Source of the DNA: Janthinobacterium sp. PAMC25594
GTDB taxonomy: Bacteria > Pseudomonadota > Gammaproteobacteria > Burkholderiales > Burkholderiaceae_D
Direction of reading: 5' to 3'
NCBI RefSeq assembly: GCF_019443505.1
Contig: NZ_CP080377.1
Coordinates: forward strand, 4,650,001 to 4,714,000
Length of the DNA stretch: 64,000 nucleotides
Shown: in pieces, positions 8,487 to 17,859 of the stretch
Layout of the letters: each line of letters starts with the position of its first letter
Numbering within the stretch: position 1 is the stretch's first letter
The notes under the pieces: model-generated
Seen by the model: the letters and a program-made list of their open reading frames with translations, nothing else
Told to the model about the DNA's origin: nothing
Databases searched by the model: none
Program-made: the position numbers and the translations under genes

Positions 8487-10259
8487 GTGCCGATCTCCAG
8501 TCTCGATAAAGCCGACATTGACCGTTTGAATCAGCAAGCCCTGTCTTGCCTGGTCGGCAACCGCCGCCAGGCGCGCCGGCTGGCGCAGATGGCGCTGGCG
8601 GCGGCGCAACGACAACAGTATGCGCGTGGTGGCGCGTATGCGGAACTGAATCATTGCTGGCTGGCGTATTACGCGGGCGAGGCTGAACCGTCGTGCGAGC
8701 GCCTGCACGCGTATTTCCAGCACAGCGGCGACCTGGAAGGGGGCATGGAAGTGGCCGCGCTGCAGGGCGCGTATGCGAGCCGGCGCGGCGACTTTGCCGA
8801 TGCCGAGCAGCATTTCTTGCAAGCGCGCAGCCAGGCCGCGCAGATACCCGATTCCTTGCACAAGTTCATGCTGTACGCGCGCCTGGGCGTCGATGCCCTG
8901 AACCGTGGCGATACGCAGGACGGCCCGCGCAATTTTCTGCTGGCGCTGGACATCGCCGAGCGCTTCGGCAGCCCCGCGCACCGCGTCAACAGCCTGTCGA
9001 ACCTGGCGTCGTCGCAGCATGACCTGGGCAACGATGAAGACGCGATTCCCCTGCTGGCCGAGGCGCTCGGGATCATCGGCACGCAAAAGCTTAAATACCA
9101 GCAAACCATCGTCTCGGCCAACCTGGCCATGTGTTTATTAGCCACAGGCAAGCCGGCCGAGGCGCTGGCGCTGGTGGAACCGTTTTACGAGTGGCCGGAA
9201 GAAGACCTGGCCGTGCGCGCCTTTTTGTTCTGCATCGCCGCGCACGCCGCCATCTTGCTGCAGCGGCCCGACAGCGCGCTGCAACTGCTGCTGCGCGCCG
9301 AAGACTATGCGCGCCGCGGCCAGGACCTGGAAGAGCAGATGCACGCGTGGCTGGTGCGCGGCAAGCTGGACCTGCACGCGGGCCAGACGGCGCAGGCGCT
9401 GGCCTCGCTGACGCAGGCGCACAGCCTGCTGAGCTGGACGCGCAATCCCTTTCACCAGCAACAGATTTTGCGGGGATTGGCCGAGATCAATGCCCAGCTG
9501 GGCGAATGGCAGGCGGCGTACGGCTTCCTGCAGCAATACCAGGCCGTGTTCGAGGCCAGCAGCAAGTCGGCGCGCGCCTCGCGCAGCCTGATGCGCAACC
9601 TGGAAAAGGAAATGCACAGCCTGAAAGCCGAGCGCGACAAGGCGCTGGAGCTGCAGGCGGCGCGCGAGACGGAAAACGTCAAGCTCGAACACCTGAACCG
9701 CGAACTGGCGCACCAGATCCTGCACGTCAATTCGCTGCAGGACAGCCTGAAGGAACAGGCCATGCGCGACCACCTGACGGGCTTGTACAACCGCCGCCAT
9801 TTTGAAACTTGCCTCAATGCCATCCTGCACGCGGCCGATGCGGACGCGCCCGTGGCCATCGCCATCATCGACCTGGATTTCTTCAAGCGCGTCAACGACA
9901 CGTATGGGCATAACTTTGGCGATGAAGTGCTGATCCAGTTCGCGCGCCTGGTGGAGAGCCAGTTGCGCGGCAGCGACATGGTGTGCCGCTATGGCGGCGA
10001 GGAATTCTGCCTGCTGTTGCGCGAAGCCGACAGCGTCATCGCCGCGCACAAGATCGACGATATCGCCGCGCGCTACCGCCAGTTGCTGATCCGGCAGGCG
10101 CCGCACAGCTTGACGGGCTGCACCTTTTCGGCGGGCATCGCCGAGTATCCGCGCCATGGCGCCGGCCGCCACGAGTTGCTGCTGCGCGCCGACAGCGCCC
10201 TGTATGCGGCCAAGCAGGCGGGCCGCGACCGCGCCTGCATCGCCGGGGCTACTGGATAA
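8487..10259 (+). CDS. Diguanylate cyclase with N-terminal TPR array
   Basis: Cytoplasmic protein of about 590 residues. The N-terminal two thirds are TPR-like helical repeats (for example SNLASSQHDLGNDEDAIPLL cut at 20: ALEAL-type repeats with LG and A positions), then a coiled coil (about 370-420, LMRNLEKEMHSLKAERDKAL), then a GGDEF domain with DHLTGLYNRR, DLDFFKRVNDTYGH and active site RYGGEEF. The product-inhibition site RxxD (RGSD) lies five residues before GGEEF, so it should make c-di-GMP under feedback control. No membrane helix is seen. The start is uncertain: GTG 8487 follows GAGGA; the frame is open to 8382. It converges on pncC, overlapping by 11 bases. Confidence 0.85.
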   Translation: MPISSLDKADIDRLNQQALSCLVGNRRQARRLAQMALAAAQRQQYARGGAYAELNHCWLAYYAGEAEPSCERLHAYFQHSGDLEGGMEVAALQGAYASRRGDFADAEQHFLQARSQAAQIPDSLHKFMLYARLGVDALNRGDTQDGPRNFLLALDIAERFGSPAHRVNSLSNLASSQHDLGNDEDAIPLLAEALGIIGTQKLKYQQTIVSANLAMCLLATGKPAEALALVEPFYEWPEEDLAVRAFLFCIAAHAAILLQRPDSALQLLLRAEDYARRGQDLEEQMHAWLVRGKLDLHAGQTAQALASLTQAHSLLSWTRNPFHQQQILRGLAEINAQLGEWQAAYGFLQQYQAVFEASSKSARASRSLMRNLEKEMHSLKAERDKALELQAARETENVKLEHLNRELAHQILHVNSLQDSLKEQAMRDHLTGLYNRRHFETCLNAILHAADADAPVAIAIIDLDFFKRVNDTYGHNFGDEVLIQFARLVESQLRGSDMVCRYGGEEFCLLLREADSVIAAHKIDDIAARYRQLLIRQAPHSLTGCTFSAGIAEYPRHGAGRHELLLRADSALYAAKQAGRDRACIAGATG

Positions 10260-10731
10260 AGCGCAAGAGCTCCTGCAGGGCATGCAGAATGGCCTGTTCG
10301 CGCACGGCTTGCCGGTCGCCCGCAAACACCAGCCGCTGCGTCTGCACGCGCCCGTCCATGGCCCAGCCGAAGCAGACGGTGCCGACGGGCTTGCCGGGCA
10401 CGCCGCCCGTGGGGCCGGCGATGCCCGTGGTCGAGACCGCCACCTGAGCATCGCTGTGCGCCAGCGCTCCCTGCGCCATGGCGGCGGCCACTTCCTCGCT
10501 GACGGCGCCGTGGGCGGCGATCAGCTCGGCGGGCACGCCCAGCATGCCGCTCTTGGCCCCGTTGGAATAGGTGACGAAGCCCCGATCGAACCAGGCGCTC
10601 GACCCGCTGATGTCGGTGACGGCCTGGGCCACGCCGCCGCCCGTGCACGATTCGGCCGTGGCCAGCAGCAGGCCCTTCGCCTGCAAGGCCAGGCCGACGG
10701 CGGTGGAGAGGGAGGCGAGTGCGTTGCTCAT
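10249..10731 (-). CDS. pncC: Nicotinamide-nucleotide amidohydrolase (CinA C-terminal domain)
   Basis: Converts NMN to NaMN in pyridine-nucleotide recycling. 160 residues, i.e. the stand-alone PncC/CinA C-terminal domain. Motifs seen: LATAESCTGGGVAQAVTDI (the conserved AESCTGG), GFVTYSNGAKSGMLGV, GAVSEEVAAAMA and STTGIAGPTGG. ATG 10731 is chosen because GGAG precedes it by six bases and the protein begins like other family members; the frame is open further upstream. It overlaps the end of the convergent diguanylate cyclase gene. Confidence 0.9.
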   Translation of the reverse strand: MSNALASLSTAVGLALQAKGLLLATAESCTGGGVAQAVTDISGSSAWFDRGFVTYSNGAKSGMLGVPAELIAAHGAVSEEVAAAMAQGALAHSDAQVAVSTTGIAGPTGGVPGKPVGTVCFGWAMDGRVQTQRLVFAGDRQAVREQAILHALQELLRFIQ

Positions 10732-10953
10732 GGAGGACTCCTGCATGCGGTGGTAAGGGTGGCGAGACTGTAGCATGGCCAACGGTAAAAGAAACTTTCC
10801 CCGGTAACAGCGAAAATGCGTACACTCTTTTATACATTTGCTACCACTTCGGGCCGGCAGGCGCTCTGTCGCTGCGCCACCCTGGTGCGCATCGCCCGAA
10901 CCGGCAAGCGGCATGGTGCCGCGCCTTCGTATGCATTATCTTACTCGGTTGTC

Positions 10954-11571
10954 ATGGCAATTCTGAACTGGACCTGGTGGCGTCATGCTGGCCCCCTACG
11001 CCGCCCCGCGCGCGGCGCCGGCCGCCGCCCTCTTCGCTGGGGCTGGCTATTGCTGTTCCTGGGCGTGCTGTGCGCCGACGTGCGGGCGCAGGTGCCAGGT
11101 GAACTGGAACGCCAGGTCAAGGCCGCGTATCTGTACAAGTTTGCCGGCTTTGTCGAGTGGCCGGACGGCAGCTTTGCCCGGCCCGACTCTCCGCTGGTGA
11201 TCGGCGTGGCGGGCGCCGATGCGCTGGCCGAGCAGCTCGAACTGAGCGTGGCCGGGCACAGCGTCAACGGCCGCGCCGTGCAGGTGAAAAAAGTGCGCCG
11301 CGGCGAAGCGCTGGCCGGGCTGCACGTGCTGTACCTGGGCGCGCTGGAAAAAACGGCGCTGCAGGAGATGCTGGCCGCCAGCCGTGGCCTGGCGTTGTTG
11401 ACGGTGTCCGATTCGGATGAGGTCTACGCGATGGGCAGCATGATCAATTTTGTGATGGCCGAAGACAAGGTGCGCTTCGACGTGGCCTTGAAACCCGTGG
11501 CGCTGGCGCATATCCGCATCAGCGCGCGCATGCTGCTGGCCGCCTATCGCGTGCAGACGGGGGGCGCCTGA
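10954..11571 (+). CDS. yfiR: YfiR-family periplasmic protein
   Basis: About 205 residues from ATG 10954. A basic N-terminus is followed by a hydrophobic segment (GWLLLFLGVLCADVRAQ) ending in a likely signal cleavage site, so the mature protein is periplasmic. The YfiR/DUF4154 signature VKAAYLYKFAGFVEWP follows at once, then VIGVAG, VLYLG, GLALLTVSD, and a C-terminal VRFDVALKPV--A-IRISARMLLAAY. In Pseudomonas, YfiR restrains the CHASE8 cyclase YfiN. Here the gene lies two bases ahead of a histidine kinase that carries a CHASE8-like sensor, suggesting that kinase is its partner. Confidence 0.85.
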   Translation: MAILNWTWWRHAGPLRRPARGAGRRPLRWGWLLLFLGVLCADVRAQVPGELERQVKAAYLYKFAGFVEWPDGSFARPDSPLVIGVAGADALAEQLELSVAGHSVNGRAVQVKKVRRGEALAGLHVLYLGALEKTALQEMLAASRGLALLTVSDSDEVYAMGSMINFVMAEDKVRFDVALKPVALAHIRISARMLLAAYRVQTGGA

Positions 11572-11573
11572 CC

Positions 11574-13604
11574 ATGCTGCGACTGCGTTCCATCCGCCAC
11601 AAGCTGATGTCGGTGGTCTTGCTGACCACCCTGGTGGCGCTCGTCATTTCGCTGGGCACCATCGTCGTCTACGACTTGCGCGCCTATCACCGCAACCTGG
11701 TGGCCGACATCAGTACCCAGGCCGAGCTGCTGGGGCACATGAGTTCGGCCGCGCTGGCCTTCGACGACGAACGTCTGGCGCTGGAAAACCTGAACCTGAT
11801 GCGCATCCGCCCGCGCGTGACGGCCGGCGCCCTGTACAAGGCCGACGGCAGCCTGTTTGCCAGCTACCGCGCGAACGAGCGCGTGGGCGCGCTGCCGGCG
11901 AAGGTGGGCAAGGAAGGCGAAAGCATCGCCGGCAGCTCGGTGGAATTGTTCAAGCCCATCGTCGACAATGGCGAGCTGCTGGGCACCGTGTATCTGCGCG
12001 CCGATTATGAGCTGGCCGGCCGCACGGCCGACTACCTGGCCATCGCGCTGGGCGTGACGGTGCTGGCGCTGCTGGTGGCTTTGCTGTTGCTGCGCCGCCT
12101 CGATTTCGTCATCACGCAGCCCATCCTCGATATCGCCGACGTGGCGCGCGAAGTGATCGAGACGGGCGACTACTCGCGCCGCGCGCGCAAGCTCAGCGAC
12201 GACGAAGTGGCGCAGCTGGTCGATTCCTTCAACAAGATGCTGGCCGAGATCGAGCTGCGCACGCACGCGCTGGAACGCTCGAATGGCGAACTGGCGCGCG
12301 AAGGCGAGCAGCGCACCCAGGCGCAGCAGGAAGTCATGCGCCTGAACCAGGAACTGGAAGTGCGCGTGCACGAGCGCACGATGCAGCTGGAAATGACGAA
12401 TGGCGAACTGGCCATGGCGATGGAGGAGGCGCGCAGCGCCAACTATGCCAAGTCGGCCTTCCTGTCGTCGATGAGCCATGAATTGCGCACGCCGCTGAAC
12501 GCCATCCTGGGCTTCGCGCAAATCCTCAGTTCCGACCGCCTGCCGTCGACCCTGGAGCAAAAGAAGGAATTCGCCGGCCATATCCTCAAATCGGGCCGCC
12601 ATTTGTTGACCTTGATCAATGAAATCCTCGACCTGGCGAAGGTGGAGTCGGGCACGGTCAGCCTGTCGCTGGAACCGGTGGGCCTGGACGCCATCTTGCA
12701 GGAATGCCGCGACATGATCGCGCCGCTGGCCAGCCAGCGCGGCATCGGCATGGCTTTTCCCGATGCCTGTCCCCTGAACGTGCTGGCCGACCGCACGCGC
12801 CTCAAGCAAATTCTGTTGAACCTGCTGTCGAATGCGCTCAAGTACAACCGCGAGCAGGGGCAGGTGGCCATCGATTGCGCGCCGCACGCTGGCGGACGGG
12901 TGCGCATCAGCGTGCGCGACACGGGCGTGGGTCTCGATGCCGAACAGCTGGCGCTGCTGTTCCAGCCCTTCAACCGGCTGGGGCAGGAGGGCGGCACGGA
13001 GGAGGGCAGCGGCATCGGCCTGGTGGTCACCAAGCGCCTGGTGGAATTGATGGACGGCAACATTGGCGTGGCCAGTGCGCCCGGCGAGGGCAGCACTTTC
13101 TGGATCGAGCTGCGCGTGGTCGACGCCGTGCCCATTCCCGTGGCCCCGGTCTTGCCGCGGCCGGACCTGGCCGGCGCGCTGCTCGAGCACAGCGCCCCCG
13201 TGACCTTGCTGTACGTGGAAGACAATCCCGCCAACCTGACCCTGGTCGAGGAAATCGTCCGCTACTGCCCGCAATTGCAGCTGCTGACGGCCACGGATGG
13301 TCGCCTGGGCGTGGAGATGGCGCGCACGCATTTGCCGCAGCTCATCTTGATGGACATCAACCTGCCCCATGTGAACGGCACGGACGCGCTGAAACTGCTG
13401 CGCGCCGATCCGCGCACGGCGCACATCCCCGTCATCGCCCTGACGGCCAACGCCATGCCGGGCGACGTGGAGCGCAGCATGGCGCTGGGCTTTTACCGCT
13501 ACCTGACCAAGCCGATCAACCTCGATGAATTTACCGAGGCGATCAACAGCACCCTGGCCTATGTGGCGCGGCAGCGCCGGCAAAAGGGAACAGGCGCGCC
13601 ATGA
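11574..13604 (+). CDS. Hybrid sensor histidine kinase with CHASE8-like sensor
   Basis: 676 residues. Order: membrane helix (about 12-32), periplasmic CHASE8-like domain (about 35-150, with SSAALAFDDERLALENL and ALYKADGSLFASY), second helix (about 153-175), HAMP, coiled coil (about 225-285), HisKA with the phospho-acceptor in SSMSHELRTPLNAILGF, HATPase (RLKQILLNLLSNALKYN, GTEEGSGIGLVVTKRL) and a C-terminal receiver (YVEDNPANL, phospho-Asp in LILMDINLP, Lys in LTKPI). It sits between yfiR and the GGDEF-EAL protein, with a 4-base overlap (ATGA) to the latter, so the three are one operon and probably one pathway. Confidence 0.88.
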   Translation: MLRLRSIRHKLMSVVLLTTLVALVISLGTIVVYDLRAYHRNLVADISTQAELLGHMSSAALAFDDERLALENLNLMRIRPRVTAGALYKADGSLFASYRANERVGALPAKVGKEGESIAGSSVELFKPIVDNGELLGTVYLRADYELAGRTADYLAIALGVTVLALLVALLLLRRLDFVITQPILDIADVAREVIETGDYSRRARKLSDDEVAQLVDSFNKMLAEIELRTHALERSNGELAREGEQRTQAQQEVMRLNQELEVRVHERTMQLEMTNGELAMAMEEARSANYAKSAFLSSMSHELRTPLNAILGFAQILSSDRLPSTLEQKKEFAGHILKSGRHLLTLINEILDLAKVESGTVSLSLEPVGLDAILQECRDMIAPLASQRGIGMAFPDACPLNVLADRTRLKQILLNLLSNALKYNREQGQVAIDCAPHAGGRVRISVRDTGVGLDAEQLALLFQPFNRLGQEGGTEEGSGIGLVVTKRLVELMDGNIGVASAPGEGSTFWIELRVVDAVPIPVAPVLPRPDLAGALLEHSAPVTLLYVEDNPANLTLVEEIVRYCPQLQLLTATDGRLGVEMARTHLPQLILMDINLPHVNGTDALKLLRADPRTAHIPVIALTANAMPGDVERSMALGFYRYLTKPINLDEFTEAINSTLAYVARQRRQKGTGAP

Positions 13605-16177
13605 TCAGCCAGGCCGATATCTATGCGGCGAAAATTCTCATCGTCGACGACCAGGAAGTCAATTTGCGCCTGCTCGCGCATTTGCTGGAAAGCGGCGGCT
13701 ACACGGCCATCAGCAGCACCCTCGACGCGCACGCCGTGGCCGGCCTGCACCAGCGCCAGCAGTTCGACCTGATCATCCTCGACCTGGTGATGCCCGGCAT
13801 GAGCGGCTACGACGTGATGGATGCCTTGCGCCCGCTAGAGCTGGAAGGCTACCTGCCCGTGCTGGTGATCGCCGCCGACCCGGATGCCAAGCTGGCCGCG
13901 CTGGAAGCGGGCGCGCGCGACTTCATCAGCAAGCCCTTCGACGCGCTCGAAGTGCTCACGCGCATCCGCAACATGCTTGAAGTGCGGCTGCTGCACCGCG
14001 CCGCGCGCCACTACAACACCTTGCTCGAACGCACGGTGGGCCAGCGCACGGCCGAACTGCAGCGCTTTCGCGGCGCCATGGACGCCACCACCGACGCCAT
14101 CTTCCTCGTCGACGTGCTGGGCATGACCCTGGTCGACGTCAACGATGGCGCGTGCCGCCTGCTCGGCTATGCGCGCGCCGAACTGCTGGCGCTGGCGCCC
14201 GGCACCTTGCTGCCATCGCCGCCGGCCCCGCCCCTGGCCGCGCTGCCGGGTGGTCCGGGCCACCTGGCCACGGAAGTGACGGAATGCGAACTGGTGCGGC
14301 GCGACCTGAGCCTGGTGCCCGTGGAACTGGGCTGGCACTGGTATGCGCAGGCGCCCGTGGCCGGCGGCCATGCCACGGGTGGCCTGCTGCTGATCGCCGT
14401 GGCGCGCGACATCAGCGAACGGCGCCAGACGCAGGAGCGGCTGAAGCACCTGGCCCATTACGATGGCTTGACGGGGCTGCCGAACCGCAGCCTGTTTTAC
14501 CAGACGCTGGCGCAGGCGGTCGAACTGGCGCAGGAAAAAAGCTGGCGCATCGTGGTGCTGTTCATCGCGCTCGACCGCTTCAAAAGCATCAACGACACCC
14601 TGGGCGCGGCGCTGGGCGACGAGCTATTGCGCCAGTTCAGCAACCGCCTGGTCGAATGCGTGCGCCTGCGCGACACGGTTGGGCGCCTGGGCAACGACGA
14701 ATTCGCGCTGATACTCACCATGAGCCGCAACCAGCAGGAAGCCGTGGCGGTAGCGAACCAGGTGCGCGAAGCCTTGCGCGCGCCGTTCGACTTGCGCGGC
14801 CACGCGGCCACCCTGACGGCCAGCATCGGCATCGCCATGTATCCGGACGACGCCACCGACCCGGAAACACTGATCAAATACGCGAATACGGCCATGGGCG
14901 GCGCCAAGCAGGCGGGGCGCGACGGCTACCGCTTTTTCACGGCCGGCATGAACGTGCAGGTGCTGGCGCGCCTGGACCTGGAACTGGCGTTGCGCCATGC
15001 GCTCGAACACGACCAGTTCATCCTGTACTACCAGCCGAAGGTGGACTTGCGCACGGGCCGCATCAGCGGCGTGGAAGCGCTGCTGCGCTGGCGCCGTCCC
15101 GGCTACGGCCTGGTGGCGCCGGCCGAATTCGTGCCGGTGCTGGAAGACACGGGCCTGATCGTGCGCGTGGGCGCCTGGGTGATCCAGGCCGCCTGCCGCC
15201 AGATCGCCGAGTGGCGCGACAGCGAAGTGGGACCCGTGCGCGTGGCCGTGAACGTGTCGAGCCGCCAGTTCGCCGAAGGCGACCTGGAAGGCGAAGTGAC
15301 GCGCGCGCTGGCGCGGCACGGCGTGGCGCCGGAATTGCTGGAACTGGAACTGACGGAAACGGCGCTGATGTCGAACGCCGAGCGCACCATCGTCGTGCTG
15401 GGAAAATTGAAGAAAATCGGCGTGAAGGTGGCCATCGACGATTTCGGCACCGGCTATTCCAGCCTCGCGTATTTGCAGCGCTTCCCCATCGACAAGCTGA
15501 AAATCGACATCGCCTTCGTGCGCAACATCACCAGCAATCCGAACGACGCGGCCATCGCGCTGGCCATCGTCAGCATGGCGCACAGCCTGAAACTGAGCGT
15601 GGTGGCCGAGGGCGTGGAATCGCGCCCGCAGCTCGAGTACCTGCGGCGCAACCGCTGCGACGAGATCCAGGGCTTTTATTTCAGCCGCGCCCTGCCGGCG
15701 CTGGAACTGGGGCAGATGATCGCCGCCGGCGCCGGCCTGCCGCCCGGCCACGATCCCGCTGCCCAGCCGGCGCAAACCCTGCTCATCGTCGACGACGACG
15801 TCAACGTACTGTCGTCCTTGCACCGCCTGTTCCGTCCCGAGGGCTACCAGATTCTCACGGCCAGCACGCCGGCCGAAGGGTTTGAAATGCTCGCCCTGCA
15901 CAGGGCCCACGTGATCGTCTGCGACCAGCGCATGCCCAGCATGAGCGGCACGGAATTCTTGAGCAAAGTGAAAGAGCTGTACCCGGAAACCATCCGCATC
16001 ATCCTGTCCGGCTACACGGGCCTGGAAGCCGTGCTCGACTCGCTCAACCGCGGCGCCATCTACCGTTTTTATACGAAACCGTGGGACGACACCCAGCTGC
16101 GCGACAACATCCGCCTGGCCTTCCAGCACTACTGGATGGTGAACCAGCCGGGGCTGGCGCGCGTGGCGGTGCGCTAG
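13601..16177 (+). CDS. REC-PAS-GGDEF-EAL-REC c-di-GMP phosphodiesterase
   Basis: 858 residues. N-terminal receiver (about 10-125: IVDDQEVN, LIILDLVMPG, ISKPF), PAS (about 155-280), GGDEF (about 285-445), EAL (about 460-705) and a C-terminal receiver (about 725-845: LIVDDDVNVL, VIVCDQRMP, YTKPW), the latter of the RpfG type. The GGDEF active site reads LGNDEF, so cyclase activity is doubtful, though the RxxD inhibitory site (RLRD) is kept. EAL residues look intact: EALLRW, NVSSRQF, ELTETALM, IDDFGTGYSSL, LKIDIAF, AEGVES and EIQGFYFS. I expect a phosphodiesterase controlled from both ends by phosphorylation, downstream of the overlapping kinase gene. Confidence 0.88.
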   Translation: MISQADIYAAKILIVDDQEVNLRLLAHLLESGGYTAISSTLDAHAVAGLHQRQQFDLIILDLVMPGMSGYDVMDALRPLELEGYLPVLVIAADPDAKLAALEAGARDFISKPFDALEVLTRIRNMLEVRLLHRAARHYNTLLERTVGQRTAELQRFRGAMDATTDAIFLVDVLGMTLVDVNDGACRLLGYARAELLALAPGTLLPSPPAPPLAALPGGPGHLATEVTECELVRRDLSLVPVELGWHWYAQAPVAGGHATGGLLLIAVARDISERRQTQERLKHLAHYDGLTGLPNRSLFYQTLAQAVELAQEKSWRIVVLFIALDRFKSINDTLGAALGDELLRQFSNRLVECVRLRDTVGRLGNDEFALILTMSRNQQEAVAVANQVREALRAPFDLRGHAATLTASIGIAMYPDDATDPETLIKYANTAMGGAKQAGRDGYRFFTAGMNVQVLARLDLELALRHALEHDQFILYYQPKVDLRTGRISGVEALLRWRRPGYGLVAPAEFVPVLEDTGLIVRVGAWVIQAACRQIAEWRDSEVGPVRVAVNVSSRQFAEGDLEGEVTRALARHGVAPELLELELTETALMSNAERTIVVLGKLKKIGVKVAIDDFGTGYSSLAYLQRFPIDKLKIDIAFVRNITSNPNDAAIALAIVSMAHSLKLSVVAEGVESRPQLEYLRRNRCDEIQGFYFSRALPALELGQMIAAGAGLPPGHDPAAQPAQTLLIVDDDVNVLSSLHRLFRPEGYQILTASTPAEGFEMLALHRAHVIVCDQRMPSMSGTEFLSKVKELYPETIRIILSGYTGLEAVLDSLNRGAIYRFYTKPWDDTQLRDNIRLAFQHYWMVNQPGLARVAVR

Positions 16178-16180
16178 AAG

Positions 16181-17161
16181 TTACTCGCTGAAGTGGTCGA
16201 AAGAACTCAAGGCCAGATCGAGCGGCTGCCCGGCCGCATCGACCAGCCGCAAGCCGCTATCCGCCTCGATACGGCCCACGCGCGTGACGGGCGTGCCGCA
16301 GCTGAGCGCCAGCGCGGCGATGGCCTCGCGCGACGATGGGGGCGCCGTGAAGCACAGCTCATAATCGTCGCCGCCGGCGGCCGTGTAGCGGCGGCGCAAG
16401 CTGGTTTCCTGCCGCGCCAGCACGGGCCCGGCCGGCAGGGCGTCGACGTCGAGGGTGGCGCCCACTTGCGACGCTTTCAAGATGTGACCGAGGTCTCCGA
16501 CCAGGCCGTCGGAAATGTCGATGGCCGCATGCGCCAGGCCCGCTTCGGCCAGGGCGCAGCCGAGCGCCACGCGCGGCGTGGGCGTGTGCATGCGCGCGGC
16601 GGCCGTCAGCAGGTCGGCTGGCGCCAGTTCCTGTTCCACGCGGTAGCCTGCCAGCGCCAGGCGCGCGTCGCCCAGGGTGCCGCTGACCCAGATATCGTCG
16701 CCCGCCACGGCAGCGCTGCGGCGCAGGGCCTGGCCCGGTGTCAGTTCGCCGAATACGGTGATGCAGATATTCAAAGGCCCCTTGGTGGTGTCGCCGCCGA
16801 TGAGTTCGCAATCAAAGGCGTCGGCCAGCGCAAACAGGCCTTCGGCAAAGCCGGCCAGCCAGCTGCGCTCCGCTTGCGGCAGCGACAGGGCCAGGGTAAA
16901 TGCCACGGGACGCGCGCCCATGGCGGCCAGGTCGGACAGATTCACGGCCAGGCTTTTATGACCGAGCATGCGGGCGTCGGCGCCGGCAAAGAAGTGCCGG
17001 TCCTCGACCAGCATGTCCGACGAGATGGCGATCTGCTTGCCCGCGCCGGGCGTCATCAGCGCGCAATCGTCGCCGATGCCCAGGGTGGCGCGGCCGGGGC
17101 GCTGGCGCACGAAATAGTGTTTGATCAGGTCGAATTCGGAAAGCGCGTCGTGTGGGGCCAT
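16181..17161 (-). CDS. thiL: Thiamine-monophosphate kinase
   Basis: ATP-dependent phosphorylation of thiamine monophosphate to thiamine pyrophosphate, the last step of the pathway. 326 residues, the usual length. Family motifs: SEFDLIKHYF at the start, the metal-binding GIGDDCALM, DMLVEDRHF, LAVNLSDLAAMGARP, GGDTTKGP, ISDGLVGDLGHIL and the late AGGDDYELCFT. The ATG at 17161 fits the family start. It ends three bases from the convergent GGDEF-EAL gene. Confidence 0.93.
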   Translation of the reverse strand: MAPHDALSEFDLIKHYFVRQRPGRATLGIGDDCALMTPGAGKQIAISSDMLVEDRHFFAGADARMLGHKSLAVNLSDLAAMGARPVAFTLALSLPQAERSWLAGFAEGLFALADAFDCELIGGDTTKGPLNICITVFGELTPGQALRRSAAVAGDDIWVSGTLGDARLALAGYRVEQELAPADLLTAAARMHTPTPRVALGCALAEAGLAHAAIDISDGLVGDLGHILKASQVGATLDVDALPAGPVLARQETSLRRRYTAAGGDDYELCFTAPPSSREAIAALALSCGTPVTRVGRIEADSGLRLVDAAGQPLDLALSSFDHFSE

Positions 17162-17250
17162 GGCGTAGTCTGTGCGTTGAGTGATGGTGTGGCCCGGCTA
17201 TTATAGGCTGGCCTACAATACGGGTCTTTTCCACTGCCGAGCAACTTGCC

Positions 17251-17859
17251 ATGCCCATTCTCGATATTCACGTCTTATTGCAATCCTGGCTCGACCATGG
17301 CTGGCTGCGCGACCCGCAAGCCGTCGGCTTGAATACTTTTGAGGCGCAGGAACTGGTGGCGTGGGGCTTCGACGCCATCAGCGACGGCGGCCAGCTGTGC
17401 TTGTACGAGGACGAGCGCCTGTTCCGCAGGGGCCAGCGTCCGGTGCTGGCATCGTTCAAGGCGTATCTGCAGCGCGGCCAGCTGGGCGCGAATGGCCTGG
17501 ACCTCGGTTATCAGGTGCACCTGGCCGGTTTTCTGCGCGCGGCGCGGCAGCCCTTGCCGGCGTTTCGCGTGCTGCTGGAACAGGGCGGGCGCAGCGGCGC
17601 CCTGCTGTTCGACAGCGGCCTGGTGCTGCAGTTTGCCGCCAATTTGCGCGGCAAGCCCCGTCATTACTATCTGACCCTGGTCGAGGGGCACGTGGCCGAG
17701 GCCCAGCTTCCCGACCGCGACAGCGATATCGACTTGCACGCGGCCAGCGTGGGCCATGTCCAGGCCCTGTACGACAGCCGCGACCCCGCCGACCTGCGGC
17801 GCCTGGCACGGCGCGGCAATGCGGCGCTGCGCGAGCTGGCGCAGCTGCTCGCTCCTTAA
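17251..17859 (+). CDS. Hypothetical protein, 202 residues
   Basis: I do not recognise this protein. It is soluble, with no signal peptide or membrane helix, and looks like a mixed alpha/beta domain. Short notable stretches are GFDAISDGGQLCLYEDERL, LQRGQLGANGLDLGYQVHL and LRGKPRHYYLTLVEG. Codon use and GC match neighbouring housekeeping genes, so it is probably a real, resident gene. It is divergent from thiL and its stop overlaps the convergent marR-type gene by 4 bases. Confidence 0.6.
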   Translation: MPILDIHVLLQSWLDHGWLRDPQAVGLNTFEAQELVAWGFDAISDGGQLCLYEDERLFRRGQRPVLASFKAYLQRGQLGANGLDLGYQVHLAGFLRAARQPLPAFRVLLEQGGRSGALLFDSGLVLQFAANLRGKPRHYYLTLVEGHVAEAQLPDRDSDIDLHAASVGHVQALYDSRDPADLRRLARRGNAALRELAQLLAP

